Counted from the stretch's first letter, positions 33,732-46,161 are shown. The stretch: DNA of 64,000 bases from Phocoena phocoena (GCF_963924675.1 NC_089239.1:35487818-35551817), one strand, 5' to 3'. The notes: a model not told the origin generated them from the sequence alone. Numbers and translations: made by a program.

Positions 33732-35609
33732 AGAGGATGATGCCAAAATCCCAGTAATATGGTTGCATCTTAAAATCACTTATGACATCTCCGTTTAATC
33801 ATCTTGCTTTCTTTTAGTTTTTCCTCACTAAGTTTTAGATGACTGTTGACGTGAAACAATTAATGTTAAGTCAAACTGGCTGTCTGTGCCCGTAAAATGA
33901 GAGAATTACGACATCACAAGCCACCTTACGTTAGCTATCTAGATCATCAGCAATTCTCAGTCTCTTGCGTGCAGCTGTTGGCGTTAACCTGGCAAAATGT
34001 TCTGAGAGAATAGATCTGTCCCAACAAGAGCTACCTTGTGAGGCTTACCTCTGAAAAAAATCGACAAATAAGCGATTGGAAAAATTGACAAACAGGTCAG
34101 ACTTAATTACATATAATGTGATGCACAGATAAATAGTATTTACAAGAAATATAGTAGTATTAGTTTCAGACAGCAATATACTTGCTAAAAGTAAGCTGAG
34201 TCATACGTAAGAGTGTTTCTGCTTTACGGTACATATAAAAATAATTCATTGCCAAATTATCAGCATTTTCAGAGTCTAATCAGGGCTAACCTCGGCTTAT
34301 TACACATGCAAGTATCTTCCTTAGTATGCAATGCATAGTGGTAAACAGCTACAAGAAGGCTGGTTCTTTTAAGCTGGTACATATTTCCTCCGTAAAAGTG
34401 CATATTCTATTAAAGATACTTTTAAAGTGTGTTCTTTAAGCTTCATCCAAGCTCATCATACATTATAAATAATAAGGAAATCTAAGGATTCTTGGATGTA
34501 CAGCCTGGACCCACTGAAACAATACAAATAAGCAAGTTCAGAGTGACCATGAATAAACCACACGCATACAAGTAAATATACTTATATATTCTTAGAAATC
34601 TTAGAAATAGTCTTAGAATTTGTATCTCATTCTGAGTTCCCCTGACTTAAGTTATTTTTTTTTAATTCCTTGAATAGCAATCCGGTATCCTCAATCAGAT
34701 CTCATAGACGAATACCACATTCCAGCCAACAGATTACAGAAACCAGAGCCATATGTCTTTGAACCTGAAAAGATTACTGTCCTAAAGTCAAGATATTTGA
34801 TTCTACAGGAGTGACATAGAGCCACTCTAAAGCCACAGGGGAGAATTGCGTATAAAATCCCACTGAACTGGATTTTCCCTTTGTATAATCATAAGCCAGC
34901 TGGCGAGGAGCCATTGCCAGTACATTGCTACTGCTGACAGAAGCCCACGCACAGCCTACTCCCTGAAGTTTACAAGTAGAGGCAACCGAAAATTCAAAAC
35001 TAATAGTAGTAGATAAACATCAATATTCAACCGCAGTACTCCTTGCCTCCTTGCCTTAGAGAGCCAATCAGACAATTTGAAAGAAAGAAAGGAAGAGAAG
35101 AAGAAAAGCAAAATGCCCGAATCATGGGATTGCATTATTGATTAAAAAAAAAAAAAAAAGCTTCCCAAAATATTTTCTAAGCAGACAACAGACCGATTCC
35201 ATGAGGTAAAAGCACATGCAAATAAAATAAACGAAAGGATATTCAGCTAACTATTAACAATAATTTGTTACCTCTGTGGTGGGATTATAAGTGATTAGGG
35301 GAGGCTTTTCTGTATTCTTAAGAATGCAGCCTTTAGCATGAATTGCTTTCATAATTAGGAAATAATTTTAAGGCAAAAGGACATACACATTAAATGAACT
35401 ATTCTACAGAATATTTATTCCCATAAGAAAAAGAAAAACTCCTCCTCTAATTTCTTCTCAAAAATATCAGGACGCTACTTTCTCCCCATCTTTCGGTGTA
35501 GACCGATCCTTTTCCTCTTTTTCTAGCAAACAGCAGCCTTCCCTCCCCGCGTCAATATTGATTCGCACTAGCTTGCCTTTTCCATTTCAGCAGTGGAAAT
35601 AAGTTACGT
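33732..35609. other. repeat-poor AT-rich noncoding stretch
   Basis: No gene or confident repeat is seen. A poly-A run lies at about 35144-35159. A candidate conserved block at 34820-35060 is listed separately. Confidence 0.45.
34820..35060. other. candidate conserved noncoding element
   Basis: A repeat-free block of balanced composition with a CAGCTG E-box (GCCAGCTGGCG, near 34898) and 'tactgctgacagaagcccac'. There is no coding frame. Conservation cannot be judged here. Confidence 0.25.
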
Positions 35610-35626
35610 AAAAGTTTTCCACCTAG

Positions 35627-35830
35627 GGCTTCCCTGGTGGCGCAGCGGTTGAGAGTCAGCCTGCCGATGCAGGGGACACGGGTTCGTGCCCCGGTCCGGG
35701 AAGATCCCGCGTGCCGCGGAGCGGCTGGGCCCGTGAGCCATGGCCGCTGAGCCTGCGCGTCCGGAGCCTGTGCTCCGCAACGGGAGAGGCCACAGCAGTG
35801 AGAGGCCCGCGTACCGCAAAGAAAAAAAAA
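35627..35830 (+). mobile_element. CHR-family SINE
   Basis: Full length with A and B boxes intact and an A tail interrupted by one G. A perfect 17-bp TSD, AAAAGTTTTCCACCTAG, is at 35610-35626 and 35831-35847, which indicates a fairly young insertion. Confidence 0.97.
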
Positions 35831-35847
35831 AAAAGTTTTCCACCTAG

Positions 35848-38592
35848 TTGTTGTTTTAATTAACCTGGGTCTCCGAATGACACACAGGCCTAATCAGGTA
35901 GTATGGAAGCTCTCGCCGTTAAGTAATTGGTTTGAACCCAAATGCAGGTGTGATCAAAAGTTGTCACCAACCCATGGCTACTCATTGGCCCATGCAGAAC
36001 GGGTTGGTGGTCTCAGTCTAATTCCTTATGGACCAGTGTCAGTCTCATTACATAAAGTAGCACTAATCGGTTGATACTCTCAGCGTGAAAGAGTGAATAA
36101 AGAGACTAAAATAGCCTTCGAAGTTAGGCTAAGATGGCGAAGGACAGCACAGCACTGAAGGGGTTACTGCTGTTGCCAGCCACGATGCTGTAGTGGAAAG
36201 GCAGATGTCTATCTCCAGAGGTCTTAGCCCAACCCCTTTTCCACAGGCACTGGATGCTGAACTTAAGGAAACTGAAACTTCTGGAGACTTCTAAAATTCT
36301 CAGCCTTCCGCCCCTCACAATCCTGCCTTTTACTTAGATATCCCTAGGGAAATTTGAGCAAAGATATTTTACCAAAAGGCAACAGGCTGGAACTGACTTT
36401 GCTAAACCTTTAAAAACTTCTCAAAAGGAGATCTAGCTTCATTATTACTAAAGAGTGTGTGTTCATCCCTTTAATTATAGGAAGAATTGGTAGGGCATCT
36501 GAAAGCACATGACATATCTCACCTGACACTTGTGCTCTTCACTTTATTAACCGTGCCTTTCCAAGCAGAAATAACAGGCTAGAGTTTACCAAAAGTCTCA
36601 GTATCTGAGAGCAAAGATTTCCCTTGCCCTCAATTTCTCTCATGTATGGTGTCTTTACCATTTCAAATAGCATGTTTTTAGTCAATGAACATGAAAACAA
36701 ATTGAAAAGGCAATAATGGATGCATTCTCCCATTAGTGCAACCAGGCAGGTTACTAATTCACAAATATTGAGACTAGCACTGGGTGAGTGAACGAATTTC
36801 TCATAATTTAATAATGCAAATCACACTAACAGTAGAGCCCTCCAGTAACGAGTGGCACTAGAATTACTACGAATGCCAACTGATAAATGTTGATAGAGCT
36901 ATCCATCTTGTTGCTTTATTCGAAAATGTTTCTGCCTTTCATGATGTTTGTTATTTACTCTGTGTGTCTTCACCTTTTATGTTATAAATGACTTCTTTCT
37001 TCTGAAGATCAGATGCCTGGAATTCTGGCGGCTAAATTTTGCAAGTTAATAATTTTGGGTATTTTATCAGATATATTTCAAGACCTGACACGTCGGAGAG
37101 TCAGCAGCTGTTTTAAATGTGTAGTAAACATTACTAGAAGCATTTTCCAAAAATTATCTTACAGAAAAAAGAAAAAAAAAAAAAAACCCTGGCAACATCG
37201 CTTTATCACACACAGAAAAAGCAGGGGAAATGCAAACATGTTTTTAAAGAAAAAATATCCAATGAAGTGCCTTTGTATCTAGTACTTCTTGAAAGATAAA
37301 ATGTACTGTTTAAGACATAGTTTTAGTAGCTCTATAATTCCAAGATTCTACCATGAAGCTTCATTAAAGTATATAAATTAGTACTACTGTCAGAGATGGC
37401 ATTAAGTATTCAATAAGACTAGACTTAATGCAATTAATAGCAATTAAAATTATACTTTTATGATGTCAGACACCAGCATTGTAAAGACATAATTGCCTGT
37501 AAGGACTTCTGTACCATATTTATCCTCTAAAACTGTCCAATTTATATGAAAAATGCCAAAAACATATCCCATATGGGTACCATTAACTTCTTCGATTTTT
37601 AGAAGTAATCTGTCTTATCCAGCCTGTGCACATTAGGCCAATTTGCTTTAATTAGTTTTTTTCCATTTTGTTAATAGGCATGTTGATGTTACGTTTTTAT
37701 TTTGGAGGTACAGATGCTAGCTTCGCTCATTATGTTGTTGCTATTAAAGGGTCAGTATACTTTGTGATGATCTTGGACTTACCCACTTAAATAGCATCCT
37801 TCTTCGAAATATTAGATGATGTAGCTTATTGAACATAAAAACTATATTGCTGTTCTAGTAATAGTGAGCAACTTGAAGTCTTGCTAATTAATTAGTAGTT
37901 AAATATGAAAGAGCAGCTTTGCTGTTTCTGCTGTGGAAGGCATTTCTGGATGGACATAATAAATTAGATAAATTAATGAACTGATTTCAGAAACAGTCAT
38001 TTGTGACTCCTCAAAGCAGTCGTGAGAATTACCATGAATCTATACCCGTGTTTTGCATTTAAGCTATAGGAGGCATTCAAAATAGGAAACTCTTTTATTT
38101 CCTATACCTCGCCATGTCTCATGCCACAAATTTGAAAGACATTTATTTAGAGTTGATCTAGTACAGTAATGTTATTGTTATCACTTATCTGTAAAATTTT
38201 CGAACTGAACTGCTATAAAGAAAACTAATTACGTATATGCAAAGAGCAAAACATATAATTAAAAATTTTCCCTGTTGGCTCTCTGAGGACTGAATTTTTT
38301 TATATATATAAGTAATTTAGAAGGTTCAGCAGAGTCCCCAGATGAAACTTAGAGAACTTAGGAGAAATATTAAGAGTGGGTTTGCTTTTTTTCTCCCTTT
38401 GACAAATAGATTTAGCTCCAAGATTTATATGTCTTTATATCATGAAAGGTATTCGTTCTATTCACACAATCATCTTCTGTTCTTCGTTTATGTTTCGATG
38501 TTTTAATATGTTTATGCTGTCATCGTGAAATAAACTACGTAAAACCCTGCAATTGTAGGATTGTAATAAAATCATAGGACCTCCTTCAAATC
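35848..38592. other. repeat-poor AT-rich noncoding stretch
   Basis: No exon is supported. An A-rich run lies at about 37163-37187. The open frame at 37013-37282 crosses it and has no domain. A candidate conserved block at 37.56-37.96 kb is separate. Confidence 0.45.
37560..37960. other. candidate conserved noncoding element with homeodomain sites
   Basis: A repeat-free, AT-rich block with several TAATTA-type cores (GCTTTAATTAGTTTTT near 37645) and the perfect palindrome CTAATTAATTAG at 37884-37895. The palindrome contains TAAT-TA-ATTA, a dimeric homeodomain arrangement. Such motifs are common in AT-rich DNA, so function is only an inference. Confidence 0.28.
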
Positions 38593-38608
38593 AAAAGTAC
38601 ACTGTGTT

Positions 38609-38810
38609 GGGCTTCCCTGGTGGCACAGTGGTTGAGAGTCCGCCTGCCAATGCAGGGGACACGGGTTCGTGCCCCGGTCTGGGAGGATCCCACATGCCGC
38701 GGAGCGGCTGGGCCCGTGAGCCATGGCCACTGAGCCTGCGCGTCCGGAGCCTGTGCTCTGCAACGGGAGAGGCCACAGCAGTGAGAGGCCCACGTACCGC
38801 AAAAAAAAAA
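38609..38810 (+). mobile_element. CHR-family SINE
   Basis: Full length. A perfect 16-bp TSD, AAAAGTACACTGTGTT, is at 38593-38608 and 38811-38826. It carries the GGTCTGGGAGGATCCC variant. Confidence 0.97.
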
Positions 38811-38826
38811 AAAAGTACACTGTGTT

Positions 38827-39675
38827 ACAGTAAGCGATAAGATAATTATTAGCTTAGTTCACATTCGTTTCTTTCAGGAAACTTCCCATGTAAAGAGTGC
38901 AAGTTGGGTGGTGGAAGAGATAATCAAGGAAGAAGTTAAATTCTTCAGATACCTCTGAATAGGAAGGAACTACAATAAGAATTTTGTTAGAACGTAATTA
39001 TTTTAAATGTCATGTGGTATACATATATTATTTTATTCTCAACATAAAGAAACATATTTCTTCAAGCATGTGTCTGTCAACAAGAAGACATGCTCTCTGA
39101 ATGGTATTACAGAATAGTTTAGAAGCTTCCTGAGAAAACAGCTTCTGTCGGGTTTTGTGTTTTTGTTTTTGCTTTGTGTTTTGGTAAACTCAGTTTACAC
39201 TCTGTATAGCTTGAATTGTTTTCTTGAGGCAGCCAATAGTTGTATTGATTAGACCTACACATTGAGCATTTTCTTGTAACAGAAATAATTAAGAAATCAA
39301 AATCGTAAAAAGGAAAAACTTAATTGCATGCTTCATCCTACTTAACTGTTCATCTCCAAGATTAAAGCGGCTTTCACAGGCAAGAATATTTCACTAACGA
39401 AAAGCAGAGTAAATAACAGAAACTAGGATAAATTAGGATGTAATGGTCCTTCACAGCCTATCACATAAGCCTTTCAGATACAATTCGGATGTAACAAGTT
39501 CTTCTGTATTCCTTTTGTTTCCGTTGTATTATAAAGCATAGTGATTACTCTTCATCAGGCTTGAATTACTCTTGTTTATATTTAGTTTGTTGTTTCTAAG
39601 AAAAATAGAATGAATTACACATCTGCGTTTGTCCCATTTGTACAGTGAACACTCGCTTTAAGTCAGTTGTTCATT
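38827..39675. other. unassigned AT-rich noncoding sequence
   Basis: Nothing recognisable is seen. Confidence 0.5.
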
Positions 39676-39690
39676 AAGAATGGAATGAGT

Positions 39691-39879
39691 GGGCTTCCCT
39701 GGTGGCGCAGTGGTTGAGAGTCCGCCTGCCGATGCAGGGGACACGGGTTCGTGCCCCGGTCCGGGAAGATCCACATGCCGCGGAGCGGCTGGGCCCGTGA
39801 GCCATGGCCACTGAGCCTGCGCGTCCGGAGCCTGTGCTCCACGGCGGGAGAGGCCACAACAGTGAGAGGCCCGCCTACC

Positions 39880-39909
<30 letters not shown>
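39691..39909 (+). mobile_element. CHR-family SINE
   Basis: Full length with a long pure A tail of about 30 bases. The TSD is AAGAATGGAATGAGT at 39676-39690, repeated after the tail from about 39910. One C is missing in GATCCACATG compared with GATCCCACATG in the other copies. Confidence 0.97.
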
Positions 39910-39921
<12 letters not shown>

Positions 39922-40165
39922 AGTGCTGGAAAAATAGGACCCTGAGAAGATGTATACATAGAAGCATCTTGGTAACAAAATACAAGCACAGAGATTTTTC
40001 ATGACAAGTAATTCTCAAAGTGCAACTAGGTTGTGTTCCAAAAGGCATTTGTACGGGAGCTGGTTGTTTACGTATATAATTTCCCATAGAAACTACTTCA
40101 AATGGTGGTTCTAAGCTTAATTAACCCCGAATATAATTGAATTCTAAAAGTAATCATCTCTGTGT

Positions 40166-40197
40166 GGGGGGGGGGAGGGGGGAAGGGTATAGGAGGG
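40166..40197 (+). repeat. G-rich run, G-quadruplex motif
   Basis: G10, A, G6, AA, GGG, TATAGGA, GGG: four G runs of at least three with loops of 1, 2 and 7 nt. Confidence 0.85.
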
Positions 40198-40204
40198 AGT
40201 TTTC

Positions 40205-40355
40205 TTCATTGAGCACTTGCTATAAATTAGCCTCTGTGTTGAGTGTTTTATACCATTTACAATCCTATGAGATAGATAGCATAATTATGCCCACTTTATA
40301 GATGAAGAAATAGTCATCTATTTCAGGATTCAAAACCAGATCCGCCATCCTTAGC
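40205..40355 (+). repeat. MIR
   Basis: 'cttcattgagcacttgctat', 'ttttataccatttacaatcc', 'tatgagatagatagcataat', 'tatgcccactttatagatga' and 'agaaatag' give the MIR core on the plus strand. Confidence 0.75.
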
Positions 40356-40604
40356 TCAGATATTGCCCAGGTTTTAAAATAAGTAGGATTACAGGAGGAA
40401 GCTGCTGTCTCTTCTGGCAGGTCCCAAATGGCTCTGTAGATGAATAGTGTTTAGTCCCTACGGTGACACCTCACTGACCTTCCTCTCCTCCCTTAAGAGC
40501 TCCACACCCAAAAGTGGGCTCCGTTCTTCCTCAGGCGAGAACTCCATCACCCAGAGCAGCTGACCACAGCTGGGTGTTCAGACGAACGCATTGTGCTGGT
40601 GGAT

Positions 40605-41500
40605 GAGCACTGTTTATTGAGCACCTACTATGTGCCAGCTTCCACTGAAGAAACCACTGTAATGAAAACACAAGATTCCTGCCTTCAAGTTTACCTTCTC
40701 CCGTGGGAAGAAAGACACGCATAGAAACAGATAAGCCAATAGTGAGTGGTCAGAGCCATGAAGAAAAGGAAAGGGCGAGGTGACTGGTGGGGGTAGGGAG
40801 AGTCACAGGGGAACGGGGGAATCCACTTTAACTGGTAGAGTTAGGAAAACTTCCCAAAGAGGTGGACTTGAGCTGAGACTGAGTGATGAAGGGAGACATC
40901 GTCTAAGACTTGGGGGAGGGGCTTACAAGCAGGACACATCAAGCACAGAGACTCTGAGAGGCGGAAGAGCTTATCAGTTTTAAGACAAGAAAAAAGAAAA
41001 GCCAGTACAGCTGGAGCAGCGAGTGAAAGGGGGAAAGTGGTGGCAGCCCGGTGGGGAGAGGAGCCCTGGTCGCCATGGGAGTGTTTTTAGGGAAGAGATG
41101 CTGACTTGATTCGATTCCCTTTTCTTCCCCATCATTCTGTCTGCTGAGTGGAGAATGGACTCTAAGGGAAGGTGGCTCGGAAGGGTGGAAAAGTCGAAAG
41201 TCAGGCTGGGAGACAACTGTGACTTAGGTCAAGGTTATTCCAGTGGTACTTCAGAGAAGTGTTCACGTTTGGGTGTATGTGGGGGAAGGATGAACAGGGA
41301 TCGGCCGTACTTGGAGATGCCTTGGATATAGGGTCAAACATGGCCACCAGATTTTGTAGTCTGAAAAGCAGGTTTCTGGTGGTGGTGTTGACTCAGAGGG
41401 AAGACTTGGGGCCGGGCCAGTTTGGACTAGCTCTTCTGAGGACTGGATTTTGGTGGGATAACATACAGTGAATGGATGACTGATGGTCCTGTAAGTCTCC
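40605..41500 (-). repeat. L2-like LINE relic, antisense
   Basis: It begins with the reverse complement of an L2 tail ('gtttattgagcacctactat', 'gtgccagc', then 'gattcctgccttcaagttta'). It continues 'aaacttcccaaagaggtgga', 'agtacagctggagcagcgag', 'ctgctgagtggagaatggac' and 'agggtcaaacatggcc'. The order matches the block at 20.3-21.4 kb. The open frames at 40780-41556 are relics. Confidence 0.6.
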
Positions 41501-42361
41501 TTTGCAACCAGTAAATTTTGATGCACAGAAATAATTTGTGATAGAATTTTAGCCATTTTGGTAGCAAAATAAAAAATATAGCATAAGGATAGATACAGAT
41601 TTAGGGGAGAGGCTGAGGATAATGTTAGAGGTGAGTCACACTTGCTGCGTACATCAACCTTACCATACTTTTCAAATTGTTTTCACTTGGTCCCCTTCAA
41701 ACATCATGAATTGTCCAGCATCTCCGTCTGATTTCTAAATAGCCGGTCTTTATTTGTGTCATGTGGAGCAAAGGTGGCAGTGGCCATTTTACCTTGATGG
41801 GTTATTTTGCAATTCAGACCTTGGTAGGTGAGTTGGAGGCTGCCTGTGCAAGGGGGATGCCTTTCAAGTGAGATGAAAAACGTGGACCACCCAACTGAGG
41901 TTGGCGAGTGTGTGCATATGGACACTTGCTTAATGTCCGTGCAGTGTCATCAAGATGAAGGTTTCTGTCTAATCTCATGAGGTTAGCCCTGTCCTCCTGT
42001 CCTCTCAAGGGGAGCACGGGTGCCTAGGGCTCTCTGTTGAAGATCTCTTTCATTTCATGAAAGGCCATATCAAAATGCCAGGCAGGAGATAAATAGAATC
42101 GATGCATGTTTGCCAAGAGCATGGAGGTGAAATCAGCGATGGAGCATCCCACTGAGATAATCCACAGCCCAAAGGATGCCTTGCTGGGAATTTGGGTACA
42201 GGCCGTGGCAGAGATGTAGCGCGTAATACAACGTAAATCATGACCTGCAAGTTCATCGGATTTTTTACCTGTAAAAGAGAGAGAGTAAGATTCCCCTAAT
42301 TCAATAGGAATTAATTTTTAAGACTAGCTAATAAGGAGAAACTAAGGTATTTCAAGTGTAC
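41501..42361. other. unassigned noncoding sequence
   Basis: No gene or named repeat. Short minus-strand open frames at 41704-42256 show no recognised domain. Confidence 0.45.
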
Positions 42362-42376
42362 AAAAAAATTAAAGCC

Positions 42377-42582
42377 AGGGCTTCCCTGGTGGCGCAGTGG
42401 TTGAGAGTCCGCCTGCCGATGCAGGGGACGCGGGTTCGTGCCCCGGTCTGGGAGGATCCCACGTGCCGCGGAGCGGCTGGGCCCGTGAGCCATGGCCGCT
42501 GAGCCTGCGCGTCCGGAGCCTGTGCTCCGCAGCGGGAGAGGCCACAGCGGTAAGAGGACCGCGTACCGCAAAAAAAAAAAAA
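42377..42582 (+). mobile_element. CHR-family SINE
   Basis: Full length with GGAGGATCCC and ACGTG variants. The TSD AAAAATTAAAGCCA flanks it, ending at 42376 and repeated from about 42583. The A tail merges with the A-rich TSD, so the exact end is uncertain by a few bases. Confidence 0.96.
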
Positions 42583-42596
42583 AAAAAAATTAAAGC

Positions 42597-44025
42597 CAAA
42601 CCACTTTTATTGCTGCAAGAATAAGATTTATAGTCTTGCTTAAACAATTATATTAATTTACATAGAAATTCTGCTTTACCTTTTACTTGAAAAGTTACGG
42701 AAGATTTCACAATCTCATCAGGGCCAGAAGATCTGTACAGATTCTCATAGTTAAAGGAATTGGTAGCCAAAGTAATAGACAACTAGTTTCCACCACTGCT
42801 TCAACAGTTCTTCAAGCAGTATTGCTATTTGCCAGTAAAATTCTTTAAATCACTGAAGTGCTGAGGAATGTATAAGTGGTTCTCTTTTCTCACGAACATC
42901 TGATGAGAGTCATTGTCATTTCTAAATGTATGGTCCTTTTTAAAATTGTGCACAGAATGCAAACGTTTTCGTTAGCTGATCATTGCCTACCGACCCTTGT
43001 GTTAATCGGAAGTGATTTGCGCTCTACTGGCAATGACTTTGCCAATGTAAGAGGGGTCACTCTTACAAGTAGTACTTATACTAACGTCACCTGCAGAAGC
43101 CAATATTGAACAAACTGAAAGAAAAAGAGTAGGAAGCTCAAAAAAATGCGAAATTAGGCTTTGTTCTCTCCTGTACCTGAATCCGTCCCTGACCCCAAGA
43201 TATTCAAGAGAGAAACATTGTTTCCCCCATATCGTAGCCAGGCACCAAGACCAAACCACACCTAAATAGCCTGACTGGACAACCCTTCTCCTATTTATGA
43301 TGTGTAATTAGCTGCCTGGTTCCCTGCTCAGTAATTCCTCCATTTGCCAAGATTCTGGGAGACCATTTAAGCCAGACCTGCCAACGCAACTCCACCTCAG
43401 ATGTGAGACCCATTCCCCCCCTCCTCGTGACCTCAGGGGAATCGCTCAAAACTTACCAGGCCCTCGCTCATCATTAACCCACTCTTGTTAGGACTTCGCA
43501 TCCTAGTTCCAGTAACTATTTTTGCCTTCTTTATTGTGCAAAAGCCTTGGGCCCACTAGAGTTATCTAGAAGCAGCATGACATACTACTTAGAACGTAGG
43601 CTTTTTAATCAGATTGACTTGGTTAGATTCCCAGCTCCAACAATTACTAGTTCTGTGAGCTTGGGAAAGATGCTGAACCTCTCTGAACTTCAGTTGTATT
43701 CAAATGTAAAATGGTCACAGTAAACTATCCTTTATCCACTTCTGGAAGAGTTAGAAATACTCCGTGGAAAGCAGCTACCAGACCTCTTGCTCACAGTTAA
43801 TTGCGAGCTGCTATTTCCGTTCTGAGGACTTGGTTTTCGTTTCCTGAGTCCTTCCCTTTAGCCCAAGATTTTGAGCCCCTGTGACAATTGCCAGGTTTTC
43901 CTATAGCGCCAACAGTCCTGTTTCTCATCCTCTTGTTACAGGATAGGCTTGATTTCATTGTTCCGTAGTTCCCTTCTACTGAAAAGAGACTTTGTGAATG
44001 CTGAGATGAGCATGAAAAGAAAAAC
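42597..44025. other. noncoding stretch
   Basis: No gene is supported. The 43140-43560 part has an LTR-like feel ('cttctttattgtgcaaaagc'), but I cannot assign a family. A MIR at 43.6 kb is listed separately. Confidence 0.4.
43575..43735 (-). repeat. MIR, antisense
   Basis: 'tttttaatcagattgacttg', 'gttagattcccagctccaac', 'aattactagttctgtgagct', 'tgggaaagatgctgaacctc' and 'tctgaacttcagttgtattc' match the reverse complement of MIR. Confidence 0.8.
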
Positions 44026-44030
44026 AGTCA

Positions 44031-44243
44031 GGGACTTCCCTGGTGGCGCAGTGGTTGGGAGTCCGCCTGCCGATGCAGGGGAACACGGGTTCGCGCCCCG
44101 GTCCGGGAAGATCCCACATGCCGCGGAGCGGCTGGGCCCGTGAGCCATGGCCGCTGAGCCTGCGCATCTGGAGCCTGTGCTCCGCAACGGGAGAGGCCAC
44201 AGCAGTGAGAGGCCCGCGTACTGCAGAAAAAATAAAGAAAAAA
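44031..44243 (+). mobile_element. CHR-family SINE
   Basis: It begins GGGACTTCCCTGG (A instead of C in the left end), with intact A box and B box GGTTCGCGCCC. The tail is AAAAAATAAAGAAAA. A 7-bp TSD AGTCAGG is at 44026-44032 and 44244-44250. The interrupted tail and extra mutations suggest an older copy. Confidence 0.94.
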
Positions 44244-45049
44244 AGTCAGGATTTAAAGGCTAGGGAGGTACTCCAGGGCACGGCAGTTCGTCCTGGAATA
44301 TCCAATAAGTAGATGGTACAAAGGAACCAGGACCGACGAGCAGAGTTCTGAGGTTGGCCTGACGTATTACCTGCTCTGATTCACTTGCACCATCCACTTC
44401 CCAGCTATTGCAGGAGAGGCTGCTTTACCAGTGGCTCTTCAGGTGACTTTGCAGAGATGAGAAAGAATGTTACACGTACACAAAACTTGTGAAGCAATGA
44501 GCACGCCGTGCTCCCGTGGAATAGCGTCAGCGTGAGTTTGCATTATTAGCGTGTGAAATAACAGTGTGGCGTGAGCTCTCACCTGTCATACAAAACCTCA
44601 GAAGGATGAGGAAAAACCTCCAGTGTTCTTCAGTATAAAAATAGCCTCTATCCCTCTTCAGATTACAAGCCATCCGTTCGTCTAGGTGACAACACAGTCC
44701 AGAAAGATGTTTTGTTATTACGGAAACGCTAACAGCACAGTGCTCTGTTCGGGATAGGACATGAGGAGGGATTCATTTTCAACCTCAAACTGGGTCCTCC
44801 AGTTTGATATAAATTCGTTATGAAAAAGAGCAGCAGTTCATAAACTCCTAGAAACTTTATGCTTATTAAGTATTTAATGAGTTTAACCTTTATGTTAAAT
44901 ATAAAATACTAAGAAACACTGTACCTTACAAAGTGGCAAAACGTTTAACCCGTAGTTAGTTTCATCCATCTGATGGAAATTATCATCTATAAATGTCAGA
45001 GATCTTAATTTGGTGAAAACTTAGTCTGTGCTCTGGATTTGGGTTGTCT

Positions 45050-45440
45050 ACCTCACACCAACTGGCTTTTTTGTTTCTCTTCAGTCAATTAGATGGGATT
45101 ATTTCATTTCCAAAGACTGTTTTTACACAGGCGGCGTAGCTGTTCAGTGAAATATAATCCAACTCAGCCCCTTCCGCATCCAATAAAACCGTCCGTCAGT
45201 GCTGGGGGAGCAATCATGGAGATGATGAAATAGCAGTAGCGCTGAAAATAAGCAATGGAAAATTCTGCAAAAGCTAAAATTATACCACCGGGACTGCCTC
45301 GATCATCACAGCCCTTGTCTGGCCGAAAATCAGGTCTCCCTAAGTCACATTATCAAGTATTTACTCTTGCTTTGCAGCGTCGCTGCCATCAGAAATACTG
45401 AGCTCAGTGCGTTATTTATTATGAACCCACAAGGTCTGGG
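45050..45440. other. candidate conserved noncoding element with two palindromes
   Basis: A repeat-free, balanced-composition block with several CpGs. It contains GCAGCG-T-CGCTGC at 45374-45386 and the perfect palindrome ACTGAGCTCAGT at 45397-45408. Each is individually expected by chance in a window this size. Their adjacency in repeat-free sequence is the reason for listing it. Confidence 0.3.
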
Positions 45441-46119
45441 CATCCCTGCCTGCTTGGTTGTAGGCCACCCTTAAAATGTTTAAACCAGTACAAATGTGGC
45501 ATTAGAAGAAATACATAAAAAACAATATATTCTAAAAGTCTGAAGTATTTCTTGCTTCATCTAAGACAATGAGAGTCTACAGTCAACCTGGGAAGAGTAG
45601 AAGGGTTATCATTTGCTGGATTGGGGAAAAAAAAATAAAGGAAAATCAGTGAAAACTTAGATTTTGTTAGAGCTATCTATTAAATCCAAAAGACCACTAT
45701 CTTGAGTCAGTTAGGGAGAAGAGGTTGAAGGGTGACTGTATAACAAGAAAGCCTAAAATAATAATTTTGAACATGAAAGTTCCAACAAGTTGAAAACAAG
45801 AGCAATGTCGGAAATGTTTTGAAGAATTAATTAAAAGTAGTCTGAGGACTGACCAAACCACAGGAAGGTAGTTTTCTCTCTTCCTTCCTTTTTATTTTTT
45901 AAAATAATTCCTGCAATAGAACAAACCAGAAAATCTTGTTTGTTCTAAAGCTTCAGAACTACCCTCACCACCACCACCCACCAAGTTATTTGAATTTAAA
46001 CCTCTGTCTGAAATGTCTCGCTTTCATCCTGTTATATAACCTATTTGTGGCCAAGCAGTTTGGCATTAGGTAGTTCAAATATAAGATGTTTTTCCTAGCT
46101 TAATGGGTCTTTGTGTATT

Positions 46120-46122
<3 letters not shown>

Positions 46123-46158
<36 letters not shown>
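46123..46158. repeat. (AT)n microsatellite, about 18 units
   Basis: An uninterrupted AT run. Confidence 0.97.

Positions 46159-46161
<3 letters not shown>

Noticed and set aside
43140..43560. LTR-like sequence ending with TTTATTGTGCAAAAGCC
   Set aside because: I could not match an LTR family or find TG...CA ends with a duplication, so no element was called.
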